Shown one piece after another: positions 1 through 9,236 of a stretch of DNA of 64,000 nucleotides. Position 1 is the first letter of the stretch; every line of letters begins with the position of its first letter. A program made the position numbers and the translations under genes. The notes under the pieces were generated by a model that made no database searches, had not been told where the DNA came from, and worked only from the letters and a program-made list of their open reading frames with translations. Source of the DNA: Sphingomonas insulae (GTDB lineage Bacteria > Pseudomonadota > Alphaproteobacteria > Sphingomonadales > Sphingomonadaceae); assembly GCF_010450875.1 (NCBI RefSeq), contig NZ_CP048422.1, positions 1,705,001 to 1,769,000 of the forward strand, written 5' to 3'.

Positions 1-1
1 G

Positions 2-262
2 ACCTTCGCCAACTTCACCTTCATCCAGACAGCGAACGCCCCCGCGGCGATCCGCCAGCGCGGCGGTTCCGACATGCGCTTCGTCAACGGGGTGGTGAAG
101 ACGCCGGCGGGCGTCGCCTGCATCAACCTCGTCGCCGGCGTCGACGACGGTGGCCGCTCGACCATCCGCCCTGCCGGCGCCGGTCCGACCATCAATGGCG
201 GTCCGCAGGAATTCGGACCGCCGTCGTTCAACTCGGTCTACTTCGCCTGCCAGGGCCGCTGA
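2..262 (+). CDS. C-terminal fragment of an unrecognised, probably exported protein
   Basis: The reading frame is open from the window edge to a TGA at 260-262, so only the last 86 residues are visible. The composition (many Gly, Ala, Asn, Thr and aromatic residues, two Cys, end ...FNSVYFACQGR) suits a secreted or surface-exposed beta-rich protein, but I recognise no family. It lies 101 bp upstream of a TonB-dependent receptor on the same strand with a strong hairpin between them, so it may belong to the same uptake locus but probably ends its own transcript. The start codon lies outside the window. Confidence 0.6.
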   Translation, partial: TFANFTFIQTANAPAAIRQRGGSDMRFVNGVVKTPAGVACINLVAGVDDGGRSTIRPAGAGPTINGGPQEFGPPSFNSVYFACQGR

Positions 263-300
263 TGACGGGGGGCGGCCAGCCCCCTCTCACAGCATCGGTT

Positions 301-326
301 CCGGGGCGGCGGCAGCGCCGCCCCGG
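301..326 (+). terminator. GC-rich hairpin after the partial gene
   Basis: Perfect 11-bp inverted repeat (301-311 with 316-326) around a 4-nt GCAG loop, 38 bp after the stop codon of the partial gene and 38 bp before the receptor start. There is no clear U-tract, so it would be a weak or Rho-assisted terminator, or an RNA-stabilising structure. Confidence 0.5.
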
Positions 327-363
327 TCACCTGTATAAAGCCTTCTGATCCGGGAACACGGTC

Positions 364-3213
364 ATGCAGCAGCGGCCCGCCTTCGCTACCCTCTTGTTGA
401 TATCCTCCATGCTGGTGGCGCCGGGCGTGCTCGCCCAGACCTCCGGCGGCACTGGTTCGCCGGGCGCGGCGACGCCGCCGCCCGCGCAGACCTCCACTCC
501 CGCGACGTCGAGCCCCAGCGGCACCGCCGATCCGCAAGCGAGCGTACCGACCGCGACCGACCAGCAGGCACCCGTCGACGAGCCGGTCGAAGTGTCCGCG
601 CCCGGCGCGACCGACACCGGACAGGATATCGTCGTCGTCGGCCGCAACATCCCCAACACCGTACGTGCCACCGCACAGATCGTCTCGGTGCTGTCGAGCG
701 CCGATATCGCCCGCACCGGCGAGGGCGACATCGCCGGTGCGCTGACCCGCGTCACCGGCCTGTCGGTGGTCGGCGGCGGCTTCGTCTACGTCCGCGGCCT
801 CGGCGATCGCTATTCGTCGTCGCTGCTCAACGGGTCGCCGCTGCCGTCGCCCGAACCGCTGCGCCGTTCGGTGCCGCTCGACATCTTCCCAACCACGATC
901 GTCGGATCGGCGCTGGTCCAGAAGACCTATTCGGTGAACTATCCCGGCGAATTCGGCGGCGGCGTCATCAACCTGACGACCAAGGCGATTCCCGACAAGA
1001 ATTTCGTCTCGATCGGCGGCAGCATCGCGGCCGACGATGCGACGACCAGCGAATTGGGTTATACCTATCATGGCGGCGATGCCGACTGGCTCGGCTTCGA
1101 CGACGGCACGCGCAAGGTGCCGGCGTTCATCAAAAACGCGGTGACGGGATCGGGCATCATCCCGGCGGCGCAGGTCGCCCAGCTGTCGAACGCCTCGACC
1201 ACGCTCATGCAGCGCAACAATCAATTGCCGGCGAACTGGTCGGCCGAGATCAGCGGCGGTTCGGTCTACGACATCGGTTCGTCCCGGCTCGGAGTGATCT
1301 CCTCGGTCAGCGTGAGCAACACGTTCCGGACCCGCTTGTCGACGCAACAGGATACGGTGTCGACCGACGGCACGCTGCGCAACGACTTCCGCACGCTGCT
1401 GACCGACAATCGCATCGTCGCCAATGCGCTGATCGGCCTCGGGCTGGAGTTCGGCGAGAACACCGTCCGCTGGACCAACGTCTACATCCACGACACGCTG
1501 AAGCAGGCCCGCGGGTCCGCGGCGACATTGTACAACAACGCCAGCGGCCTGCGCTTCCAGCAGAACACCAACTGGTTCGAACGTCAGCTGTTCGAGAGCC
1601 AGCTGGTCGGCGAGTTCAAAGTGACCGACGCCCTGAAGCTCGACGTGCGCGGAGCCTACGCCAATTCCAAGCGCAACGCCCCGTACGAACGCCAGTTCGA
1701 CTATCTTTGCGCGACGCAGACCACCAACGGTCTTCCGATCGTCAACGACGGCGGCAACCAGGCTGACGGCTTCCAGTGCAATGGCGCCTATCAGGTGACG
1801 CAGCGCTTCTCGCCGTTCGCCTCAATCATCTTCAGCGAGCTCAACGAGGATCTGTGGACCGGACAGGCCGATACCTCGTACAGGATCGATGGCGATCGAC
1901 CGATCACGCTGTCGGCGGGCTATTTCTACCAGGGCACCGATCGCACGTCGCAGCGTCTGCAGTTCAATTACCAGACGTCGAACGGCGGCGGCACCGCCCC
2001 GCAATTTCCCTACAATCTCTATCGCCCGGACTATCTGCTGAGCCCGGATGTCATCAACAACGCCTGCCCGCAAACGGCGAACCTCAACCCCTGTACGTTG
2101 CAGCTGCAGTTCAGCACGCAGCTCGGCGCCTATGCCTATGATGCGTCCCTCGACGTTCATGCGGGCTACGTCCAGGCCGAGGCGGAGGCGTTCGACGGCC
2201 TGCGCGCGGTCATCGGCGTCCGCTACGAAACCGGCGACGAGCGCGTCACCCCGGCATTGACCGCGACGACCCGCCTCAAGAACGATTATTTCCTGCCGGC
2301 GGCGACGCTGACCTGGAATTTCGCGGCGGACATGCAATTGCGCGCCAGCGCCGCCAAGACGATCTCGCGCCCGCAGTTTCGCGAGCTCGCGCCGCAGCTG
2401 TTCCGCGATCCCGATTCGGACCGCCTGTTCTACGGCAACCCCAATCTCCGCGATTCCGAACTGTACAATCTCGAGGCGCGGTACGAATGGTTCTTCAAGC
2501 GGGACCAGCGCTTTACGCTGGCGGGCTTCTACAAGCGGATCGACCATCCGATCGAACAGGTCGGCTTCTACACCGGGTCGGACGACCGGTTGCAGACCGG
2601 TTTCAGCTATTTGCCCAAAGCGACGTTGTACGGCGGCGAAGTCGAATTGCAGAAGTATTTCCCGCTTGCGGACGTGTTCGGCGGCGACTTCTTCGCGACG
2701 CGGCGGGCGGTGTTGATCACCAACTATACCTACACCAAATCCTCGATCACCGCGGACGGGTCGTGCGTACCCAACGTCCTCGGCCAGAAGCTCGGCCGAT
2801 GCGACGCGGGCTTCGGTCCGGCCAGCTTCCAGTTCCGTGACGGCGCGCCGCTGACCGGCCAGTCGGATCATCTGGTCAACGTGCAGGTCGGTCTGGAGGA
2901 CAGCGCAACACTGTCGCAGATGACCTTCCTGTTCAACTATGCCAGCGATCGCATCACCAATCGCGGGCCTGCCAACCTGTCGGGCGTCGGCTTCCAGCCG
3001 GACATCATCGAACATCCCGGCATCCGCGTTGATTTCGTCGCGCGGCAGGGCGTCGAGCTGATGGGGGGCAAGTTCGAGATCAAGGCCGAGGCGCGCAACC
3101 TGACGCGCACGAAGTATCGCGAGAGCCAAACCTTCCCGAACGGGAACGAGGTGTTCATCAACAAGTACAACCTCGGCCGGGTCTTCAGCCTGGGCGTCAG
3201 CGCGACCTTCTAG
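364..3213 (+). CDS. TonB-dependent receptor
   Basis: A 949-residue outer-membrane receptor for energy-dependent import of an unknown ligand. Residues 1-25 form a signal peptide ending ...GVLAQ. A Pro/Ala/Thr-rich linker (about 25-85) leads to a TonB-box-like stretch (GQDIVVVG). The plug domain follows at about 90-200 (DIAGALTRVTGLSV, VYVRGLGDRYSSSLLNGSPL, GEFGGGVINL), then a 22-strand-type beta barrel that ends in a C-terminal Phe (GVSATF), as expected for BAM-dependent insertion. The plug carries the VRGLGDRY signature common in sphingomonad and Caulobacter receptors. No siderophore or sugar genes flank it, so the substrate is open. It appears to be monocistronic, with hairpins on both sides. 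Confidence 0.93.
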   Translation: MQQRPAFATLLLISSMLVAPGVLAQTSGGTGSPGAATPPPAQTSTPATSSPSGTADPQASVPTATDQQAPVDEPVEVSAPGATDTGQDIVVVGRNIPNTVRATAQIVSVLSSADIARTGEGDIAGALTRVTGLSVVGGGFVYVRGLGDRYSSSLLNGSPLPSPEPLRRSVPLDIFPTTIVGSALVQKTYSVNYPGEFGGGVINLTTKAIPDKNFVSIGGSIAADDATTSELGYTYHGGDADWLGFDDGTRKVPAFIKNAVTGSGIIPAAQVAQLSNASTTLMQRNNQLPANWSAEISGGSVYDIGSSRLGVISSVSVSNTFRTRLSTQQDTVSTDGTLRNDFRTLLTDNRIVANALIGLGLEFGENTVRWTNVYIHDTLKQARGSAATLYNNASGLRFQQNTNWFERQLFESQLVGEFKVTDALKLDVRGAYANSKRNAPYERQFDYLCATQTTNGLPIVNDGGNQADGFQCNGAYQVTQRFSPFASIIFSELNEDLWTGQADTSYRIDGDRPITLSAGYFYQGTDRTSQRLQFNYQTSNGGGTAPQFPYNLYRPDYLLSPDVINNACPQTANLNPCTLQLQFSTQLGAYAYDASLDVHAGYVQAEAEAFDGLRAVIGVRYETGDERVTPALTATTRLKNDYFLPAATLTWNFAADMQLRASAAKTISRPQFRELAPQLFRDPDSDRLFYGNPNLRDSELYNLEARYEWFFKRDQRFTLAGFYKRIDHPIEQVGFYTGSDDRLQTGFSYLPKATLYGGEVELQKYFPLADVFGGDFFATRRAVLITNYTYTKSSITADGSCVPNVLGQKLGRCDAGFGPASFQFRDGAPLTGQSDHLVNVQVGLEDSATLSQMTFLFNYASDRITNRGPANLSGVGFQPDIIEHPGIRVDFVARQGVELMGGKFEIKAEARNLTRTKYRESQTFPNGNEVFINKYNLGRVFSLGVSATF

Positions 3214-3220
3214 GCGTCAT

Positions 3221-3244
3221 GCCCCCCCCGGTGCGGGGCGGGGC
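3221..3244 (+). terminator. Hairpin after the TonB receptor
   Basis: 10-bp stem with one mismatch (3221-3230 with 3235-3244, loop GTGC), starting 7 bp after the receptor stop codon. It has no T-run. Its position between two convergent genes suggests a transcription-end structure. Confidence 0.45.
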
Positions 3245-3318
3245 TCCGCGTCAGTGGTAACGAAAGGGGGGGGCACGCCTGTATCGCGGGTGGAAACCCC
3301 CTTTCACGTTGGGCAGGA

Positions 3319-3984
3319 TCAGCCCCAGGGCAGCTCGCGGTACCATTTCGTGATGACGTACTTCGTGCCGGCGCGCACCTTCATCCCCTGATGCAGCGTC
3401 GCCGGGTTCGGCGATCCATCGGCACGCCGGTTGTTCCACGCGACCATCTTGCCCGTTTCGGGCTGGACGATCTTGTCGATCGCCTTGAACCGCGTCGCGC
3501 CGCCGGCCTGGGGTTCGTTGAGATAGACCATGACGGTCCACGTCCGGTTACCCGCCACAGAACAATATTTCGCATAGTCCGCCCCCTGCGGTTCGAAATA
3601 GTCGGTGTGGCCCTTGAACTCCTGGCCGACCGCGTAACGCTGGCCCTGCAACGGTTCGCCATGCACGGGGTCGAGGCCGGTGAACATCGCCAGGCGGCGC
3701 TCCACCGCCTGCACCACCGGGTCGCCCGCGAACAGGTCGCCCGTCTCGCTGGTCCGAAACGCGGCATCGCCATTGGGATCGGCGATCGTCGAGGGGCGTC
3801 GCACCGCATCGATCCGCTCGATCAGGGCCGCGCACAGCTCCGGCCCGATGAAGCCGCGCGCCAGGAACAGGTCGAGCTTCGGGCTCGGCACCTTCTGTAC
3901 GCCGGGTTGCGCCAGCAGATGGGCGACGATCGGTCCGGCCTCCAGGCCGCTGCCGGGGGAAGGGGGTGTATCCATGGCCGCCAT
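3319..3984 (-). CDS. 2-oxoglutarate/Fe(II) oxygenase, prolyl 4-hydroxylase alpha-subunit type
   Basis: A 221-residue protein with one C-terminal P4Hc-type double-stranded beta-helix. The iron triad is visible: H126 and D128 (in GHTDYFEP) and H198 (in TLHQG), with K208 (GTKYVITKWY) as the likely 2-oxoglutarate carboxylate ligand. Bacterial members hydroxylate prolines in proteins or peptides; the target here is unknown. The start could also be the second ATG three codons downstream (MDTPPSP), since neither has a strong ribosome site. The gene converges on the TonB receptor and is divergent from the type II secretion operon, with 120 bp between the start codons. No partner gene reveals its substrate. 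Confidence 0.85.
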   Translation of the reverse strand: MAAMDTPPSPGSGLEAGPIVAHLLAQPGVQKVPSPKLDLFLARGFIGPELCAALIERIDAVRRPSTIADPNGDAAFRTSETGDLFAGDPVVQAVERRLAMFTGLDPVHGEPLQGQRYAVGQEFKGHTDYFEPQGADYAKYCSVAGNRTWTVMVYLNEPQAGGATRFKAIDKIVQPETGKMVAWNNRRADGSPNPATLHQGMKVRAGTKYVITKWYRELPWG

Positions 3985-4104
3985 CCTACCGCCGCCGTGT
4001 CGGGGAAGGGAAGATGTGCGCCATGAGTAAGTTCATCTCTGCACTTTGACGCAAAGGCGTAACATGGCATGCGTAGGCGCGAAGGTGCGGGACGGGACTG
4101 ATAC

Positions 4105-4938
4105 ATGCGCTTGAACATCGACGCGCGCACGCGGCGTATCCTGCGCCGCCTGCCCGTCGTGAACGTCTATTCGCTGGCCGAACTGATCCTGATCGCAGGG
4201 TTGGCGACGCAATCGGCGCGCCTGTTGTGGACGCTCGTCACCCCGGTGTCTCCGCTCGGCGACTGGCGCCCGGCGGAGGTCGGCGTGCCGGGCCGGCCCT
4301 ATGACGTGCTTGCCGGGTTCGATCCGTTCTTCCGCCTCGGCGGCGTGCAACAGGGGCCGGCGACGGTGACCTCGCTGCAACTGACGCTGTTCGGCATCCG
4401 CGTCGACGAGGCATCGGGTCGCGGTTCCGCCATCGTCGCAGGCGCGGACAATGTGCAGAAAAGCGTCGCGGTCGGCGAAGAGATCCAGCCCGGCGTCCGG
4501 CTGAAGGCGGTCGCCTTCGACCATATCACCATCGACCGCGGCGGCACCGCCGAGGACCTGTTCCTCGTACAATCGGACGCGCCGGCCGCGGGACAGGCGC
4601 CGGTACCCGCCCCGGGCGCGCCGCCCGTTGCTGGCCAGCCCGCGCCGGCACCGATCGCCGCCAATCAGATCCGCAATGAAATCGGCTTCATCCCGCGTAT
4701 CGACGGCGGCCGGGTTTCCGGCCTCGTCGTCCGCCCGCAGGGGTCCGGCAACCTGTTCCGCACCGCCGGCCTGCGCGAAGGCGACGTCGTCACCGCGATC
4801 GGTGGCCGTCCCGTCACCGGCCCACAGGACCTCGACCGCGTCACCGCCGATTTCGCCGGCGGCGGCAGCATTCCCATCACCGTAGAGCGCGGCACGCAGA
4901 CGCTGGCGCTCGCCATCACGATCGCAGCCCAACCATGA
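4105..4938 (+). CDS. gspC: Type II secretion system protein C
   Basis: 277 residues. It has a short basic N-terminus, a single membrane span at about residues 23-45 (LAELILIAGLATQSARLLWT), a periplasmic homology region (about 70-165), a Pro/Ala-rich linker (about 165-190) and a C-terminal PDZ domain (about 195-277; FRTAGLREGDVVTAIGGRPV). GspC links the inner-membrane platform (GspL/M) to the secretin GspD and helps select cargo. It is the first gene of the twelve-gene secretion operon, and its stop overlaps the gspD start by 4 bp. A TTGACG hexamer at 4046-4051 could be a -35 element, but no convincing -10 follows it. Confidence 0.92.
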   Translation: MRLNIDARTRRILRRLPVVNVYSLAELILIAGLATQSARLLWTLVTPVSPLGDWRPAEVGVPGRPYDVLAGFDPFFRLGGVQQGPATVTSLQLTLFGIRVDEASGRGSAIVAGADNVQKSVAVGEEIQPGVRLKAVAFDHITIDRGGTAEDLFLVQSDAPAAGQAPVPAPGAPPVAGQPAPAPIAANQIRNEIGFIPRIDGGRVSGLVVRPQGSGNLFRTAGLREGDVVTAIGGRPVTGPQDLDRVTADFAGGGSIPITVERGTQTLALAITIAAQP

Positions 4939-7148
4939 AGACGCTTGCCTCCGCCCTGCTGCTCTCGACCGCGGCACTCCTGCTGCCGGCGCAGGCCATC
5001 GCGCAGACCACGCTTAACGTCCGCGACGCCGACATCCGCGCCTTCATTGCCGATGCCGCGCGGGTGACGGGCCGCACCTTCATCATCGATTCGCGCGTGC
5101 AGGGGAAGGTGACCGTGGTCACCGACCGGCCGCTCAGCCGCAGCGAATATTTCGAGGCGTTCCTGTCGACGATGCGCGCCAACGGCCTGGTCGCGGTGCC
5201 CACCGGCAACGGTGCCTTCCGCATCCAGCCGATCGACAATGCCGCCTCGCAGCCGAGCCGCATCGGCGCGGCGGGCGCCAGCCGCAACAGCTTCGTCACC
5301 GAAATCGTCCGCCTGCGCGCGATCGACGCGACGCAGGCGATCGAGACGGTGCGCCCGCTGGTCAGCGCGCAAGGGTCGGTCAGCGCCAATCGCGGTTCCA
5401 ACGCGCTCGTCATCGTCGATTTCGCCGACAACATCCGCCGCATCCGCGAAGTCCTGCGCCGCGTCGACAGCGACAATGCCGCGACCCGCGTCGTCGCGCT
5501 GAAGAACGCCAGCGCCAAGGAGATCGCGGCGGCGTTGCAAGGCCTCTCCACCGGCGCGCCGGGCGGGCAGGGCGGCGGCGCCGCGGGCGGCGTCGGCACC
5601 ACCGTCACGGCGGTGGACAGCAGCAATTCGGTCATCATCCGCGGCGATGCCAGCGGCGTCGCACGCCTCGTCGCGGTCGCGCAGGATCTCGACCAGAAGG
5701 CGAAGAACGGCACCGAAATCCGCGTCGTCTTCCTCGAGAACGCCGACGCGGCGCAATTGCTGCCCGTGCTCCAGCAGCTGGTCGGGCAACAGCCGGACGC
5801 GGTGCAGGAAACGCAATTGTCGCGTTCGCAGAGCGGTTTCGGTGGCAGCAGCGGCAACAACACCAACAGCGCGGTCCAGCAACGCACCGTGACGCAGGCG
5901 CCCGTCGCGAGCGCCGCCGGCAGCAACGGCAGCGGCCAGCCCGCGATCACCACGCAGGGCGGGCGCACCGCCGCGGTCGTCACCCGCTTCCAGGGCGCGA
6001 ACGCGATCGTCATCGCCGCGCCCGCCGATATCCAGCGGCAATTGTCCGACGTCGTCCGCCAGCTCGACACCCGCCGCGAACAGGTGCTGATCGAGGGGAT
6101 CGTCGCCGAAGTCTCCGACGCGACCGTCAACCGCCTCGGCGCGCAGTTCATCCTCGCCAATCCGTCGGGCGGCGCCTTTGCGGCGTCGACCTTCTCGAAC
6201 AGTGCGCCCAACATCCTGCAGATCGCCGGCGCCATCGGTGCGCGCGAACTCGGCCGCAACACCACGACGACGATCGCCAACGGCGTCACCACCACGGTCA
6301 CCACCAACAATGCCTCCGACCAGCTGACCCAGTCGGCAATCAGCTCGATCATCGGCTCGTCGGGCGGGTTCGGCGGGTTCGGCGGCAAGATCGGCGACGT
6401 CATCTTCGGCGCGATCATCAACGCGGTGAAGAGCGACACGACGTCCAACCTGCTCCAGGTCCCGCATCTGGTGACGCTCGACAATCAGGAGGCGCACAGC
6501 CTGGTCGGGCAGGAAATCCCGATCACCACCGGACAGGCACTGTCGAACGACTTCAACAACACCTTCCGCACCACCCAGCGCGAGAATGTCGGCATCGAGC
6601 TGACCGCACGGCCGCAGGTCAATTCGTCCGGCACCGTGAAGCTCAACCTGCGCCTCGAGGTCAGCTCGATCGCCGGGCCGGTGTCGAGCGACAACAGCGA
6701 CCTCATCCTCAACAAGCGCGAGATCGAGACGACGTTGACCGTCGATGAAGGCCAGATCGCGGTGATGGGCGGCCTGCTGAGCGACGAGGAACGCCGCACG
6801 ATCGAGAAGATCCCGCTGCTCGGCGACATTCCGTTGCTCGGCAACCTGTTCAAGTCGAAGGCGAAATCGCGTAACAAGACCAATCTGATGATCTTCATCC
6901 GGCCGACGATCCTGCGCAGCGCCGACGACAGCCGCAAGCTGGCGGAGCAGCGCTACGGCTACCTCCGCCTGCAACAGGGGCTGCAATCGCCCAACGAGGA
7001 ACCGTCGATCGACCAGCTGGTCCGCGACTATATGGGCGCCGCCCCGCCGATCCCGTCCGCACCGATCCCCGGCAACATCGAGGACCCGCGCGTCGGCGTG
7101 CCGATCCAGACCAACACGACGAAGGTCATTCGCCCGAGGGACCGGTGA
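4935..7148 (+). CDS. gspD: Type II secretion system secretin
   Basis: 737 residues, the outer-membrane channel of the type II system. Signal peptide at residues 1-23 (ending AQAIAQ), then the N0 domain (LNVRDADIRAFIADAARVTG), N1-N3 repeats (about 110-370) separated by Gly/Asn/Ser-rich linkers, and the C-terminal secretin domain (about 370-680) with the conserved QEIPITTG and the signature around IPLLGDIPLLGNLF. The last 70 residues form an S-domain-like tail (LRLQQGLQSPNEEPS), where a pilotin could bind, but no pilotin gene lies nearby. The start overlaps gspC (ATGA). Two palindromic repeats lie between this gene and gspE, an unusual gap in an otherwise coupled operon. Confidence 0.95.
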   Translation: MKTLASALLLSTAALLLPAQAIAQTTLNVRDADIRAFIADAARVTGRTFIIDSRVQGKVTVVTDRPLSRSEYFEAFLSTMRANGLVAVPTGNGAFRIQPIDNAASQPSRIGAAGASRNSFVTEIVRLRAIDATQAIETVRPLVSAQGSVSANRGSNALVIVDFADNIRRIREVLRRVDSDNAATRVVALKNASAKEIAAALQGLSTGAPGGQGGGAAGGVGTTVTAVDSSNSVIIRGDASGVARLVAVAQDLDQKAKNGTEIRVVFLENADAAQLLPVLQQLVGQQPDAVQETQLSRSQSGFGGSSGNNTNSAVQQRTVTQAPVASAAGSNGSGQPAITTQGGRTAAVVTRFQGANAIVIAAPADIQRQLSDVVRQLDTRREQVLIEGIVAEVSDATVNRLGAQFILANPSGGAFAASTFSNSAPNILQIAGAIGARELGRNTTTTIANGVTTTVTTNNASDQLTQSAISSIIGSSGGFGGFGGKIGDVIFGAIINAVKSDTTSNLLQVPHLVTLDNQEAHSLVGQEIPITTGQALSNDFNNTFRTTQRENVGIELTARPQVNSSGTVKLNLRLEVSSIAGPVSSDNSDLILNKREIETTLTVDEGQIAVMGGLLSDEERRTIEKIPLLGDIPLLGNLFKSKAKSRNKTNLMIFIRPTILRSADDSRKLAEQRYGYLRLQQGLQSPNEEPSIDQLVRDYMGAAPPIPSAPIPGNIEDPRVGVPIQTNTTKVIRPRDR

Positions 7149-7163
7149 TAGCGCGCCTCGCCC

Positions 7164-7267
7164 CGTCATCCCGGCGCACGCCGGGACCCATGGACTCGGC
7201 GATGTCGGCGTCGGCGCGTTTCCCCTGCGTCCCGCAACCATGGGTCCCGGCGTTCGCCGGGATGACG
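7164..7267. repeat. Palindromic intergenic repeat, first of a pair
   Basis: 30-bp arms (7164-7193 and 7238-7267) are inverted with one mismatch around a 44-nt loop. The arms read CGTCATCCCGGCG...CCATGG and its complement. Translation in one frame gives the PAFAGMT-type string typical of GC-rich REP elements, so the open frame crossing this region is not a gene. Confidence 0.85.
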
Positions 7268-7298
7268 AAGGCGGTGTGCGTCCACGTTTCTCGAACAT

Positions 7299-7393
7299 CG
7301 TCATCCCCGCGCAGGCGGGGATCCAGACGAGCGAACGTCCCGGCTGCATCGCAACACCTGCGCGTATGGATTCCCGCCTGCGCGGGAATGACG
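7299..7393. repeat. Palindromic intergenic repeat, second of a pair
   Basis: 27-bp arms (7299-7325 and 7367-7393) with two mismatches. The motif CGTCATCCCCGCGCAGGCGG belongs to the same family as the element at 36460-36555. Together with the preceding repeat it fills the 331-bp gap between gspD and gspE; nothing else is evident there apart from the gspE ribosome site. Confidence 0.85.
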
Positions 7394-7479
7394 GAAGGTG
7401 AGGGCGCGCATTCGTGGGATCATCGCCGGGCACATCCACGGCGGGCCACGGCAATAACGGGCATTGGAGGGGCAGGACG

Positions 7480-9060
7480 ATGATCATCCGTCAAGGTTCC
7501 GACAACGACACCGAAACTCTACTGGTTGACGTGCCGGTCACCCCGGTCGCCCCAGAACCGTTGCCGATGCTCGCCATCCCCTATGCCTTCGCGCGCAAAT
7601 ATGGCGTGGTGGTGCAGCATACCGACACCGACACCCACCTGACGGTCGCGATACGCGCCGGCGCGGACCCCAAGGCGTTGCTGGAGATCCGCCGCTATCT
7701 CGCCCGCCCGTTCGACATCACGTTGGTCGAGGCACCGGCATTCGACCGCCTGCTGTCCGACAATTACGCGATGGACGGGCAGGCGAACGCGCTCGCCGCG
7801 GTCGGCATGGGTGACGAGCTCGACAGCCTCGCCGAAGGGCTGCCGACGGCCGAGGACCTGCTCGACACCGCCGACGATGCGCCCGCGATCCGCCTCATCA
7901 ACGGCATCATCGCCGATGCCGCGCGCAACGGCGTGTCCGACATCCATATCGAGCCGTACGAGACCGGCCTGATCGTCCGCATGCGTATCGACGGCGTGCT
8001 CCGCGAAACGCTGCGCATGCCGCCGCACGTCGCCCCGGTCGTCGTCAGCCGCATCAAGGTCATGGCGCGGCTCGACATCGCCGAGCGGCGCGTGCCGCAG
8101 GATGGTCGCATGGGGCTGACGCTGGGCGGCAAGCTGCTCGACGTGCGCGTCTCGACGCTGCCGAGCCGCGCCGGCGAACGCGTCGTGTTGCGCATCCTCG
8201 ACAAGGACAATGCCGGCATCGATCTCGATGCGCTGGGCATGGATGCCGGCATGTACGCGCTGCTGCGCGGCGCGCTCGCCGAACCGAACGGCATCCTGCT
8301 CGTCACCGGCCCGACCGGATCGGGCAAGACCACCTCGCTCTACGGGGCGCTGCGCCTGCTCAACGACGGCAGCCGCAACATCCTGACCGTCGAGGACCCG
8401 GTCGAATATGCCGTGGAGGGGGTGGGGCAGACGCAAGTCAATCCGAAGGTCGGGCTCACCTTCGCCGCCGGCCTGCGCGCGATCCTGCGCCAGGACCCCG
8501 ACGTCGTCATGGTCGGCGAGATCCGCGATCGCGAGACGGCGGAGATCGCGGTGCAGGCATCGCTGACCGGCCACCTCGTGCTGTCGACGGTCCACACCAA
8601 CGACGCGATCGGCGCGATCACCCGCATGCGCGACATGAAGGTGGAGCCGTTCCTGCTCGCCTCGACGTTGCGGGCGGTGATCGCGCAGCGGCTGGTGCGG
8701 CGGCTCTGCCAGACCTGCCGCCGTGCGGTGCCATCGGAAAGCGGCGTCGCCGGGTTGCTCGGCATCGAACCCGGCGTCGCGGTCTATGAAGCGGTCGGAT
8801 GCGCCGAATGCAACCACACCGGTTTCAAGGGGCGGATCGGCGTGTTCGAGGCGGTGCGGGTGGACGACACCATCCGCCGCTTCATCAACGACGGCGCCGA
8901 TGAAACGGCGATCGCCGCGCATGCCTTCGCCCGCAACCCCAACCTCGCCCAGGCGGCGGAAACGCTGGTCCGCAAGGGGCTGACGACGCCCGAGGAAGCG
9001 ATCCGCGTCAGCCGCCGCGATGCGACCGATCCGGTGGTGGATGATGTCGCGAATGCGTGA
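7480..9060 (+). CDS. gspE: Type II secretion system ATPase
   Basis: 526 residues, the cytoplasmic ATPase that drives pseudopilus assembly. The N-terminal domain (about 25-120) binds GspL. The catalytic domain has a Walker A at about residue 277 (GPTGSGKTTS), Asp and His boxes (DIHIEPYETG, LSTVHTNDAIGA) and a Walker B-like VMVGEIRD. The tetracysteine zinc motif is intact (C410/C413, LCQTC, and C441/C444, CAEC). I chose the ATG at 7480 because GGAGGGG lies 7 bp upstream; an earlier in-frame ATG at 7414 would read into repeat-derived sequence. Palindromic repeats sit on both sides, so this gene is the only uncoupled member of the operon. Confidence 0.95.
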   Translation: MIIRQGSDNDTETLLVDVPVTPVAPEPLPMLAIPYAFARKYGVVVQHTDTDTHLTVAIRAGADPKALLEIRRYLARPFDITLVEAPAFDRLLSDNYAMDGQANALAAVGMGDELDSLAEGLPTAEDLLDTADDAPAIRLINGIIADAARNGVSDIHIEPYETGLIVRMRIDGVLRETLRMPPHVAPVVVSRIKVMARLDIAERRVPQDGRMGLTLGGKLLDVRVSTLPSRAGERVVLRILDKDNAGIDLDALGMDAGMYALLRGALAEPNGILLVTGPTGSGKTTSLYGALRLLNDGSRNILTVEDPVEYAVEGVGQTQVNPKVGLTFAAGLRAILRQDPDVVMVGEIRDRETAEIAVQASLTGHLVLSTVHTNDAIGAITRMRDMKVEPFLLASTLRAVIAQRLVRRLCQTCRRAVPSESGVAGLLGIEPGVAVYEAVGCAECNHTGFKGRIGVFEAVRVDDTIRRFINDGADETAIAAHAFARNPNLAQAAETLVRKGLTTPEEAIRVSRRDATDPVVDDVANA

Positions 9061-9068
9061 AATCCATT

Positions 9069-9179
9069 CCGTCACCCCGGACGTGTTCCGGGGTCCACCC
9101 TTCCGCGAAGGAAAAGCAAGAACCTACAGCCGCTGCATCCAGCCGCGGGGTGGACCCCGGAACACGTCCGGGGTGACGG
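9069..9179. repeat. Perfect 32-bp inverted repeat between gspE and gspF
   Basis: Arms 9069-9100 and 9148-9179 are exact reverse complements over 32 bp, separated by 47 nt. The motif CACCCCGGACGTGTTCCGGG recurs in both arms. It begins 8 bp after the gspE stop codon. As RNA it would form a very stable stem within the operon transcript and could attenuate or protect gspF-N mRNA. Confidence 0.9.
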
Positions 9180-9236
9180 GGGGCATTAGATTAGCCTTTC
9201 CGATGCAAATCGCCGTGGTGGTTCGCCGGAGCCCCC

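Noticed and set aside
238..1491. Antisense open frame over the first TonB receptor
   Set aside because: Shadow of the receptor gene; low-complexity composition without any domain.
7145..7483. 112-codon open frame after gspD
   Set aside because: It translates two palindromic intergenic repeats (PAFAGMT-type strings) and covers the gspE ribosome site; no coding character of its own.
4665..7487. Very long antisense open frame opposite gspC/gspD
   Set aside because: Long antisense frames are expected in GC-rich coding DNA; gspC and gspD are clearly the real genes there, and the antisense product is a low-complexity Arg/Asp/Ala/Gly string.
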